NCBI RefSeq assembly: GCF_023701525.1
Contig: NZ_JAMQAW010000036.1
Span: 106,084-170,083 of the forward strand
DNA from: Streptomyces albipurpureus
GTDB taxonomy: Bacteria > Actinomycetota > Actinomycetes > Streptomycetales > Streptomycetaceae
DNA: 64,000 nucleotides
Reading direction: 5' to 3'
Position numbers and translations under genes: made by a program. The first letter of the stretch is position 1. Each line of letters opens with the position of its first letter. Under the pieces are notes generated by a model that had not been told where the DNA came from, ran no database searches, and saw only the letters and a program-made list of their open reading frames with translations. Below are positions 25,467 through 33,160 of the stretch, one piece after another.

Positions 25467-26079
25467 ACGGGAGCCGGTGCCCCCACCCTCGTCTGAACGG
25501 GAGGGGGTGGCTTATCTGCCCTCGTCGGTGACCAGGTCGACAAAGCTCCTGGTCGCCGGACACTTCTCCGTCGGGAAGACGACCTTCGTGAGCAGCGTGT
25601 CGGAGGTGGAGCCGCTGCGCACTGAGGAGGCGATGACCCATGCCAGTGCGGGTGTGGACGACGTTGCCGGGCTGCCGCACAAGACGCGGACGACGGTCGC
25701 GCTCGACTTCGGACGGCTCACCCTCAACGAGGAGCTGGTGCTGTATCTGTTCGGCACCCCGGGCCAGCCGCGGTTCCTGCCCCTGTGGCATGACCTCGCG
25801 AAGGGGGCGCTGGGCGCGCTCGTCCTGGTCGACACCCGGCGCCTGGCCCAATCAGACGCCATCCTCGCCCTCCTGGAGGAACAGGGGCTGCCCTACGCGG
25901 TGGCGGTCAACGAGTTCGACGGAGCACACCGCCACGCGCTGGATTCGGTGCGTGAGGCCCTCGATCTCACCGCCGACACCCCGCTGACCGCCTGCGACGC
26001 CCGCGACCGGGCCTCCTCCCTCCACACCCTGATCACCCTCGTCAGCTTCCTGTTCGACCGTATGGAGCCCACCCCATGA
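25444..26079 (+). CDS. cvnD: Conservon small GTPase (CvnD)
   Basis: A 211-residue GTP-binding protein: P-loop GHFSVGKTT, switch II LFGTPGQPRF, and NEFD as the guanine-recognition motif (Lys of NKxD replaced by Glu, common in this family). Switch I contains the HKTRTTVALDFG segment. Two short identical segments (PSSERE) repeat in the unstructured N terminus. Overlaps cvnC and, by 4 bp, the downstream P450 gene, so one operon. Confidence 0.93.
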   Translation: MDSAPSSEREPVPPPSSEREGVAYLPSSVTRSTKLLVAGHFSVGKTTFVSSVSEVEPLRTEEAMTHASAGVDDVAGLPHKTRTTVALDFGRLTLNEELVLYLFGTPGQPRFLPLWHDLAKGALGALVLVDTRRLAQSDAILALLEEQGLPYAVAVNEFDGAHRHALDSVREALDLTADTPLTACDARDRASSLHTLITLVSFLFDRMEPTP

Positions 26080-27293
26080 ACCAACCCCTTCCCTCGTCTC
26101 CTTGTCCGGCTGTGGACGGGGTGTTCCCCCTACACGGGGCGGAGTTCGCCGCCGACCCGCACAGCGCGTACGAGCGGATGCGACTCGCCTACGGCTCGCT
26201 GGTGCCAGTGGAACTGCATCCCGGAGTCACCGCGACCCTGGTCATCGGCTACCGCACCGCCCTGCGCATCCTCAACGACCCAGTCGCCTTCCCCGCCGAC
26301 CCGCGCGGCTGGCAGTCCACCGTCCCCGGCGATTGCCCGATCCTTCCGATGATCGAGTGGCGGCCCAACGCCTTACGCAGCTCCGGGCCGGAACACGCCC
26401 GCTACCGGGCCGCGACCACCGCGGCACTGAGCGCGGAAGACCTCCACGCGCTCAACTGGCAGGTCGAGGAGATAGCTACCGGATTACTCAACGAGATCAG
26501 CCCGCTCGGGCGCGCGGATCTGCTGTCGCAGTACGCCTTCCCGCTCGTGTTCCAGACCCTGAACACCCTGCTCGGGTGCCCGCCTGAGATAGGCGAGCGT
26601 GTAGCGCGAGGGATGGCCGCGATCTTCGAGGGCATCGACGCCCAGCGCGGCAACGACATCCTCACCGCTGCCTTGGACGAACTGATCACCGTCAAACAGC
26701 AGCGGGCTGGAGATGACGTCACCAGCCGCCTGCTAGCGCACGAAGCCGGACTCGATCGGATCGAGATGATCCACCAGCTGGTGACTCTGTATGGGGCGGG
26801 GATCGAGCCGCAGACGAACCTGATCACCAACACCGTGCGCCTGATGCTGACCGATCCCCGGTTCTCTGGGGATGTGCTCTCCGGCAGCCTGACCGCGATC
26901 GACGCGCTCGACGAAACCCTCTACACCGACCCGCCGATGGCGAACTACTGCCTCTCCTACCCCCCACGGCCAGTGGAGGTGGAAGGACAACTGCTGCCGG
27001 CGCATCAGCCGGTCGTCGTCAGCATGGCCGCCGCGTCCAACGACCCGGCCATCGCCGGCGACGACCGCGCCCGCAACCGGGCCCACCTCGCCTGGTCGAC
27101 CGGCCCGCACACCTGCCCCGCCCGCGCGGCCGGCTACCTCATCGCCCAGACCGCGATCCAGCACCTGTGCGACGTCCTGCCCGACCTGCGCCTCGCCGTC
27201 CCCGCACCTCAACTCGTCTGGCGGCCCGGCCCGTTCCACCGCGCCCTCGCCGCCCTCCCCGTCACCTTCTCGCCCACCTGCCACGCGTCCTGA
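26076..27293 (+). CDS. cvnE: Conservon cytochrome P450 lacking ExxR (CYP157-like)
   Basis: A 405-residue P450-fold protein. The haem ligand loop is WSTGPHTCPAR with Cys347; the I helix reads YGAGIEPQTN (239-248). The K-helix ExxR motif, nearly universal in P450s, is replaced by E280-T-L-Y283 followed by DPPMANY. The CYP157 family of conservons is known to lack ExxR, so this assignment is specific. Whether it is catalytic is unclear. ATGA overlap with cvnD; 18 bases before the second P450. Confidence 0.9.
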   Translation: MNQPLPSSPCPAVDGVFPLHGAEFAADPHSAYERMRLAYGSLVPVELHPGVTATLVIGYRTALRILNDPVAFPADPRGWQSTVPGDCPILPMIEWRPNALRSSGPEHARYRAATTAALSAEDLHALNWQVEEIATGLLNEISPLGRADLLSQYAFPLVFQTLNTLLGCPPEIGERVARGMAAIFEGIDAQRGNDILTAALDELITVKQQRAGDDVTSRLLAHEAGLDRIEMIHQLVTLYGAGIEPQTNLITNTVRLMLTDPRFSGDVLSGSLTAIDALDETLYTDPPMANYCLSYPPRPVEVEGQLLPAHQPVVVSMAAASNDPAIAGDDRARNRAHLAWSTGPHTCPARAAGYLIAQTAIQHLCDVLPDLRLAVPAPQLVWRPGPFHRALAALPVTFSPTCHAS

Positions 27294-27311
27294 TCGAAAG
27301 GCACCCACCCA

Positions 27312-28562
27312 GTGATCACCACACAACAACACGCGGCACCGGCTCTCGTGCTCGATCCGACGGGCAGCGACCGGCAGGGCGAAGACGCCGCACTGCGGGC
27401 CCGCGGTCCGCTCACCCGCGTCAACGTCCTCGGCGAGCAGGCGTGGGCCATCACCGACCCGAAGCTCCTCAAAGCGCTGCTGATGGACGCTCGTATCTCC
27501 AAGGACGCACACCGGCACTGGCCCCGCTTCCCCACCCACACCCAGGAGTGGCCGCTGGCTCTGTGGGTCGGGGTCCGCAACATGTTCACCGCCCACGGCG
27601 ACAACCACCGCAGGCTCCGCCGGCTGGTCGCGCCGGCGTTCGCCGGACGCCGCATGACCGCACTCACACCCCGCATCGAACAGATCACCCGCGAACTGCT
27701 CACCAGCATCGACCGCGCCGCACCCGGCACGCCGGTCGACCTGAGGGAGCGCTACGCCGCGGTTCTACCGATCCGGGTCATCGGCCACCTGATGGGCCTC
27801 CCCGACAACCACATCCCCGACTTCCGCCGCACCGTCGACTCCGTCTTCGACACCACCCTCACCACCGACCAAGCAGCCGCCAACACCCAAGACCTATACG
27901 CCATCCTCACCCGCCTGGTCACCACCAAGCGCGCCGAGCCAGGAGACGACCTGACCACCCGCCTCATCCAGGCCCGCGACACCGACGGACTCGGCGGCGG
28001 GCTCACCGAACAGGAACTCCTCGACACCCTCCTCCTCGTCATCTCCGCGGGCTACGAGACCACCGTCAACCTCATCGACCAAGCCATCACCGCCCTCCTC
28101 ACCCACCCCCAGCACCTCGCCGCGATCCGCACCGGAGCCCTCTCCTGGGACGACATCGTCGAGGAAACCCTCCGCTGGAAAGCCCCGGTCCCCCTCCTCC
28201 CAATGCGCTACGCCACCACCGACATCGTCCTTCCCAAGTCCCAAGGGATCATCCGCAAAGGCGACGCCGTCATCGCCGCCTACTCCGCCGCGAACACCCA
28301 CCCCGCCCTCCACGGGCGCACCGCCGACCGGTTCGACCCCGCCCGCCCCGACAAGGCTCACCTGTCCTTCGGACACGGCGTCCACGCCTGCGTCGGCGCC
28401 ACCCTCGCCCGCCTCGAAGCAACCACCGCCCTGCGCATGCTCTTCGCCCGCTTCCCCCACCTCACCCTCGCCATCCACGCAACCCAACTAACCCCACTCC
28501 CCTCATTCCTCTCCCACGGCCACCGAACACTGCCCGTACTCCTCCGCCCCGAAGCCGTGTAG
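27312..28562 (+). CDS. Cytochrome P450 with complete motifs
   Basis: A 416-residue P450. I helix AGYETT (246-251) with the acid-alcohol pair, ExxR at E285-T-L-R288, haem loop LSFGHGVHACVGA with Cys360. Probably the active member of the pair; CYP156/CYP157 pairs are typical of longer conservons, and this would be the CYP156 equivalent, though that subfamily call is inference. The GTG start at 27312 follows the first P450 by 18 bases. Redox partners are not encoded nearby. Confidence 0.9.
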   Translation: MITTQQHAAPALVLDPTGSDRQGEDAALRARGPLTRVNVLGEQAWAITDPKLLKALLMDARISKDAHRHWPRFPTHTQEWPLALWVGVRNMFTAHGDNHRRLRRLVAPAFAGRRMTALTPRIEQITRELLTSIDRAAPGTPVDLRERYAAVLPIRVIGHLMGLPDNHIPDFRRTVDSVFDTTLTTDQAAANTQDLYAILTRLVTTKRAEPGDDLTTRLIQARDTDGLGGGLTEQELLDTLLLVISAGYETTVNLIDQAITALLTHPQHLAAIRTGALSWDDIVEETLRWKAPVPLLPMRYATTDIVLPKSQGIIRKGDAVIAAYSAANTHPALHGRTADRFDPARPDKAHLSFGHGVHACVGATLARLEATTALRMLFARFPHLTLAIHATQLTPLPSFLSHGHRTLPVLLRPEAV

Positions 28563-28582
28563 ACCCAGAACCGGAAACCCTT

Positions 28583-28675
28583 ATGTGCTGCCCTCGCTGC
28601 TTCCTCTGGCGCCTGGCCACCTTCACCGTGATCGCCATGGTCATCGACGCCGTCGCCCAAACGACCGGCCCATAG
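28583..28675 (+). CDS. Possible 30-residue hydrophobic peptide
   Basis: ATG at 28583, 20 bases after the P450 stop, opens a 30-codon frame: MCCPRCFLWRLATFTVIAM then VIDAVAQTTGP. It has three Cys at the start and a short hydrophobic segment. Too short to be certain and with no convincing ribosome site; it could be a real membrane micropeptide of the conservon or chance. Confidence 0.3.
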   Translation: MCCPRCFLWRLATFTVIAMVIDAVAQTTGP

Positions 28676-28773
28676 CCGCCACCCCGGGTCCCCGCCGTCC
28701 CGACCCGGACCGCGCCCCTTCTCCCATCCTCATTTCCCAGCCCCGCCGTTCAGACCCACACCCCGGAACCGCC

Positions 28774-29994
28774 ATGACACAACCGAAGCACGACCGCGCC
28801 CACCCACCAGCCGGAACACCCACACCCAGCACCGCAGGGCTCTACGACGCCTACCAGCACGGCGAGGACGCCAAGGCCGCCTACACAGCAGACCGGGACG
28901 TCGCCCGCCGTATCCGCGGGCTCGGCCTCGACCCCCAACTGATCGCCACGCAGAACCGCGCGTTCGTGATCCGCGCGGTCGACCACGCCGCCCGAAACCT
29001 CAACATCAACCAGTTCCTCGACGTCGGATGCGGCTTCCCCGCCGATCCCGGCCCCAACGTCCACACCATCGTGGAGAACATCCACAGCGACTCGCGGATC
29101 CTCTACGTGGACCACGACCCGATCGTGCGCGCCCACGCCGACGCCCTCCTGCACAGCCACACAGGCACAACCACCGTGGTGCAAGCGGACCTCCGCGACC
29201 CCGACGCCATCCTCAGCGAAGCGCAACGGTTCCTGGACTTCACCCGCCCCATCGGCCTACTCCTCGCCGCCGTCGTGCACTTCCTCCAGGACGAGGAGCA
29301 GCCCCACACCCTCGTCGCGCGCCTGGTGGACGCCCTCCCCCCGGGCAGCACCATGGTGCTGTCTCATGCGACCGACGACTTCGCACCGTTGGTGATGCGC
29401 AGGGCCGAAGCGCTGCTGGCCGGGGAACGGGTGCAGGCCCGCACCCGGAGCCGGACGGAGATCGCGCGGCTCTTCACTGGATTGTCGCTGGTGGAGCCGG
29501 GACTGGTGCCGGTGCACCAGTGGCACCAACCCGACGCTGAGACCGCCGCCATCACTCCGTCCGAGGTCCACGGCTACGGCGCCACCGGCATCAAACTAGC
29601 TCTCGCACCGGACACGACAAGCTCCGAGCAGTTGGGCCACGGGGCCCGGCTGTCGTCCCGCTCGGAGCGAGGCGTCCTGATCATCTCTGTCAGCGGTATG
29701 GTCGAAGAACGGGAGACCGCCCCCCTACGGGACCGCCTCGACACACTCATGGGCGAGGCGCGTGGTGACGTGGTCCTCGACCTCACCGACGTTCAGTTCC
29801 TGGACTCCGCTGCCCTCGGCGCGGTGCTCGGCCTGCGCCTGCGCATGGATACCGACCGGCGCGAGTTGCATCTCCTGGGCGGTGCCCCGGTGCGCAAGCT
29901 CCTACGGATCATGGGCTTCACCGTGCCGCTGCACGCCGAACTGACCCAAGCCATCGCCGCAGCCCAGAGCCAGCGGAAGCGGAGGCGGCGATGA
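28774..29994 (+). CDS. SAM methyltransferase (DUF574 type) fused to STAS domain
   Basis: A 406-residue two-domain protein. Residues about 20-275 form a Rossmann methyltransferase of the actinobacterial DUF574 family: GLYDAYQHGEDAKAAYTADR, motif I FLDVGCGFP (83-87 core), VDHDPIVRAHA, VVQADLRDP, and VVHFLQD. Residues about 300-395 are a STAS/anti-anti-sigma domain: GVLIISVSGMVEE, DVVLDLTDVQFLDSAALGAVLGL with the Ser that is phosphorylated in this family. STAS domains partner with RsbW-type ATPases, and one lies at 21135-22025. Overlaps the next gene by ATGA. Confidence 0.88.
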   Translation: MTQPKHDRAHPPAGTPTPSTAGLYDAYQHGEDAKAAYTADRDVARRIRGLGLDPQLIATQNRAFVIRAVDHAARNLNINQFLDVGCGFPADPGPNVHTIVENIHSDSRILYVDHDPIVRAHADALLHSHTGTTTVVQADLRDPDAILSEAQRFLDFTRPIGLLLAAVVHFLQDEEQPHTLVARLVDALPPGSTMVLSHATDDFAPLVMRRAEALLAGERVQARTRSRTEIARLFTGLSLVEPGLVPVHQWHQPDAETAAITPSEVHGYGATGIKLALAPDTTSSEQLGHGARLSSRSERGVLIISVSGMVEERETAPLRDRLDTLMGEARGDVVLDLTDVQFLDSAALGAVLGLRLRMDTDRRELHLLGGAPVRKLLRIMGFTVPLHAELTQAIAAAQSQRKRRRR

Positions 29995-31661
29995 CGGCCA
30001 CCAGCGTCGAAGCCGCCCGGAACACCGCCACCACGGCCCCCCTCATGGCCCCGCTGGTACGTGAACGGGAGAAGCTCGCATTGCGGTTGACCGCTGATGG
30101 TCTGGCGGGCAGGGAGCTCGCTCGGGCCATGGGGGTGTCGCCGGGGATGGCGCGTGCGGTCTTGGCGCGTGCGTGCCGCGCTGTGGAGCGGGATGATCCC
30201 GCGCAGGCCGTTTTCGCCGCTGTGGTGCACCGGCTCGTCACCGCCGATGACCTGTCGGGCGCTGTCCCCGAAGCCGGGACTCTGCGTGGTGAAGACCTGG
30301 CCGTGTTGGAACAGGTGGTGAGCGGGCTGACGGCGTCGGAGGTGGCCGCGGCCCGGGGCTGGAGTACCGACCATGCGACGGCGGTGCTGGACGTTTTGAG
30401 GGGCCGCTTCCGAGCCCGGACCCTCGCTCATCTCGGGGCGCTCGCCCTCGCACACGACCTCGTCCCCTGCCATCTGGTCGACGACCGGCTCCCCAAGGTG
30501 CCGCTCAGCGCCCTCCCCGCACCCCGGACACCAACCACCCTCGCCGACGCCATGACCTACGCACAACAGCGGGTCGACCGTGACGAGACCGCCAGTGGTG
30601 AGCAGTTGTCCCGTGATCTGCGGGTCGCGTCCAACGCCACCACCCACTTCGCGGTCCAGGACGCAGGCGGTGTCGGGCAGCGGGCCGTATCCCTGGCTAG
30701 GGTCGTGTGCCGTTGGCTCCCGGCCGCCGAGTCCTTCCGGTCGGCGGCCTCGGGCTCGCCCGCGCATCTGCGCCGGTGGGACCAGGCCATCTCCCGTGTC
30801 ATCAGTGCGGGTTCGCTGTCCCGCCCATTGGACGAGACAGCAGCGTACGCGGGAGATGTGAGAAGGCTTCTGGAGGCGGTCCGGGACGGGCGCCGAGCTG
30901 ATCCTGGCTCACTGGCTACTTTCGCCAGATACCTGACCTTCCTCGTGGACAGTGGCGAGCAGTACCTCGGCTCCCGGCTGAGCGCGTACCAGATCGGATG
31001 CGACTACGGTCTGCCCCGGTCCCTGGTGGAGGACGCGATCCAGGATCTCCTGGCGGACGGTGTCCTGGAGGGCGGCGGTGTCAAGGCGATGCCGGCCGGT
31101 TCCCTGGCCGCCCAGAGAGAGCATGCCCAGGTGGTCTCCCACCGGCTGCGCGAGCAGCTAGCCGCCGGCCTCTACCCACCCGAAACCATCCTGTCTACCC
31201 CTGACCTGGCCGTATCCCTGTGCGCGACGGTCCGCGAGACCCATCAGGCTCTGCGGCAACTCGCCGAGGCGGGCCTCGTGGAGGTCTCCGGCCCCGCCCG
31301 GGTCACCGAAGCGGCCACCCACCTCACCACCGCCGGGCGGCTGCCCTCGCCGAATCCGTACGCCCACCCCTACACACCAACAACGATCACCACAACAGCC
31401 CAACAAGCGCACACCCGGTGGCGCCTGCGCCGCCCGGTCTCACCGACGGAACTGGCCGTCTCCTGGCTGACACTGCGCCACATGGCCGCCCAACTCCTCA
31501 CCGAAGCCCGCCCCGAGGACCTCGCGGTGCGGCGCGCCATGGAGGCGGCCACCGCCCCGTGGCCCGGCAACCCCCGCGAACGGGTGTGGCACACCGCCTG
31601 CCTCGCCCACACCGTCACCACCCTCCAACACCACCTCGAAGAAGCAGAGGCCGACAGATGA
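29991..31661 (+). CDS. Multi-HTH regulator with GntR-like C-terminal part
   Basis: A 556-residue protein. Two LuxR-like helix-turn-helix segments lie in the first 150 residues (LTADGLAGRELARAMGVSPGMARAVLARA and VLEQVVSGLTASEVAAARGWSTDHATAVLDVL). The middle and C-terminal parts contain winged-helix segments reminiscent of GntR N-terminal domains (YQIGCDYGLPRSLVEDAIQDLLADGVL and STPDLAVSLCATVRETHQALRQLAEAGLVEV). Probably a DNA-binding regulator. Overlaps by ATGA both the methyltransferase-STAS gene before and the methyltransferase gene after. Confidence 0.72.
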   Translation: MTATSVEAARNTATTAPLMAPLVREREKLALRLTADGLAGRELARAMGVSPGMARAVLARACRAVERDDPAQAVFAAVVHRLVTADDLSGAVPEAGTLRGEDLAVLEQVVSGLTASEVAAARGWSTDHATAVLDVLRGRFRARTLAHLGALALAHDLVPCHLVDDRLPKVPLSALPAPRTPTTLADAMTYAQQRVDRDETASGEQLSRDLRVASNATTHFAVQDAGGVGQRAVSLARVVCRWLPAAESFRSAASGSPAHLRRWDQAISRVISAGSLSRPLDETAAYAGDVRRLLEAVRDGRRADPGSLATFARYLTFLVDSGEQYLGSRLSAYQIGCDYGLPRSLVEDAIQDLLADGVLEGGGVKAMPAGSLAAQREHAQVVSHRLREQLAAGLYPPETILSTPDLAVSLCATVRETHQALRQLAEAGLVEVSGPARVTEAATHLTTAGRLPSPNPYAHPYTPTTITTTAQQAHTRWRLRRPVSPTELAVSWLTLRHMAAQLLTEARPEDLAVRRAMEAATAPWPGNPRERVWHTACLAHTVTTLQHHLEEAEADR

Positions 31662-32569
31662 CCGGCATGGGCCTGAGGTCAGTGACGGCGTCCATGAACG
31701 TGACGTCAGATGCGGCGTCGTCACCGGAGGCGGACGTGACGGCAGCTCGTCGTGCCCTAGCGTTGGAAACGCTGGGGCACGACTACTCCGCCACGGCGCG
31801 GGCGGCGCGGGTGTACGAGCACCTGCTGGGCGGGGTCGATACCTTCGAAGCCGATCGGAAGGCAGCGTATGACCTGTGCCAGGTCGCGCCGTGGGCACCC
31901 GCCGCGGCGAGGGCGAACCGGTACTTCCTCCAGGTGGCCGCCACGACCGCCCTCGGCCTCGGTGTCCGCCAGTTCCTGGACCTCGGATGCGGCCTGCCGC
32001 ACCGCCCCTACCTCCATGAACTCCTGCCCCACGGCAGCCCTGTCGTCTACATCGACCGCGACCCCGGTGTCCTCGGCCACGCTCGGTGCCGGCTCGACAC
32101 CGGCCCCCCGTACACGACCGCCGTGCTGGGCGCCGACCTCCTGAACATGCAGGAGCTCCTCCAACACGAGAGCCTGACCGGAGCCCTCGATCTCACGCAG
32201 CCGATCGCCGCAATAGTCCACGACGTGCTCCCGTGGTCCACCGACGACACCACAGTGGCGGATGCGATGGCCGTGCTGCGGTCCTGGCTATCAGCAGGCA
32301 GCATCCTGTCGATCACCCACCTGACCACCCACTTCAACCCGCACGGTGTGTCCCTGGCAGTGGCCGCCTACGAACGCCACGGCATCTCCACCCGTCCCCG
32401 CAGCGAGAAGGAAGTCGCGGCGTTCTTCGGTGACTTCAGCCACCTCGGCGCTGGGCTCACCGCCCTCAACAAGTGGTCCGCCCACGACTCCGCTATCCGC
32501 CAGTTCACCCCACACCCCGCCCCCGCGAAGGGCTGCCCAGCCTTCGCCGGTATCGCCGTCAAGACATGA
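31658..32569 (+). CDS. SAM-dependent methyltransferase, DUF574 type
   Basis: A 303-residue Rossmann methyltransferase. It begins with the family signature ARAARVYEHLLGGVDTFEADRKAAYDL, has motif I FLDLGCGLPHRP (core 108-112), VVYIDRDPGVLGHARC, and AIVHDVLPW. DUF574 proteins are numerous in streptomycetes and their substrates are generally unknown. The first ATG at 31658 overlaps the preceding stop; ATG 31667 or 31694 would also be possible. Third gene of the coupled trio with the methyltransferase-STAS fusion. Confidence 0.87.
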   Translation: MTGMGLRSVTASMNVTSDAASSPEADVTAARRALALETLGHDYSATARAARVYEHLLGGVDTFEADRKAAYDLCQVAPWAPAAARANRYFLQVAATTALGLGVRQFLDLGCGLPHRPYLHELLPHGSPVVYIDRDPGVLGHARCRLDTGPPYTTAVLGADLLNMQELLQHESLTGALDLTQPIAAIVHDVLPWSTDDTTVADAMAVLRSWLSAGSILSITHLTTHFNPHGVSLAVAAYERHGISTRPRSEKEVAAFFGDFSHLGAGLTALNKWSAHDSAIRQFTPHPAPAKGCPAFAGIAVKT

Positions 32570-32896
32570 CACGGCACGAGATACGGAGGCTCGGCATCCG
32601 TGAGCCACCGCAGCCTGACCTTTCACCCGCAGTCGCCACGGACGCCGCGCCGACCACCGATACGACGAACCGCCCCGTCTGAGGGGCTCTTTCTGCCAGT
32701 CAGCAGTACCTCGGCACCACCGCCACCATGCTCGCATCGAGAGGCCCGCGCACCGTGCAGATTCAGCCGAATTCAACCTTCAATCACACTTTGCGGCGAA
32801 GAGGGACGTCAAGGGGGCTGCGACCTGGTTAGCGTCGCAGACGGCCAGACCAGGCCCGCACCCCTGGACGATCCGCTACTACCCAAGGAGTCACGC
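32570..32896. promoter_or_regulatory. Upstream region of lanthipeptide cluster
   Basis: 327 bases without a supported gene, becoming AT-richer near 32760-32800. CTGCGAC (32818-32824) and GTCGCAG (32834-32840) form a 7-bp inverted repeat 57 bases before the precursor start, a candidate operator. AAGGAG precedes the lanA ATG. I do not see an unambiguous -10/-35 pair. Confidence 0.4.
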
Positions 32897-33085
32897 ATGA
32901 CCGCGATCGACACCGAGAAGCCGGTGGGCGAAGATCAGCAGACCACTCGCACTGTCGCTGAGGCCGACCCGTTCGGGCTGGACATCAGCTTCATCGAGGG
33001 CACGCCCGCGACCGAGACCGTTCTGATGTGCACCACGGGTGACACCTGTGGTTCGAGCTGCCCGAGCGCCTGCGTCACCTCGTAG
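32897..33085 (+). CDS. lanA: FxLD-type class I lanthipeptide precursor
   Basis: A 62-residue precursor. The leader carries DPFGLDISF, with the FxLD motif at residues 26-29, which is the LanB-recognition signature of class I (FNLD-like) and names the FxLD family. The C-terminal region has Cys45, Cys51, Cys55 and Cys59 among Thr46, Thr47, Thr50, Ser53, Ser54, Ser57, Thr61 and Ser62, enough for four lanthionine or methyllanthionine rings. Asp49, in TTGDTC, is the likely target of the methyltransferase encoded at 36300. ATG follows AAGGAG. The exact leader cleavage site is not evident, and no protease or transporter gene lies nearby. Confidence 0.9.
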   Translation: MTAIDTEKPVGEDQQTTRTVAEADPFGLDISFIEGTPATETVLMCTTGDTCGSSCPSACVTS

Positions 33086-33109
33086 TTAAGTCGGTTCAAC
33101 GGCGGTGGG

Positions 33110-33129
33110 CGGGCGGAGCTTTCCGCCCG
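33110..33129 (+). terminator. Hairpin between lanA and lanB
   Basis: CGGGCGGA (33110-33117) pairs with TCCGCCCG (33122-33129) around a 4-base GCTT loop, 25 bases after the lanA stop and 31 bases before lanB. A partial terminator here would keep the precursor mRNA in excess over the enzymes, as is common in lanthipeptide operons. Confidence 0.6.
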
Positions 33130-33160
33130 GCCACTGCTCCACCAGGAACGGAGTGTGGTG

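Noticed and set aside
26076..27293. First P450 as a frameshifted or degraded pseudogene because ExxR is missing
   Set aside because: The frame is intact, the haem Cys is present, and loss of ExxR is characteristic of the CYP157 group in conservons.
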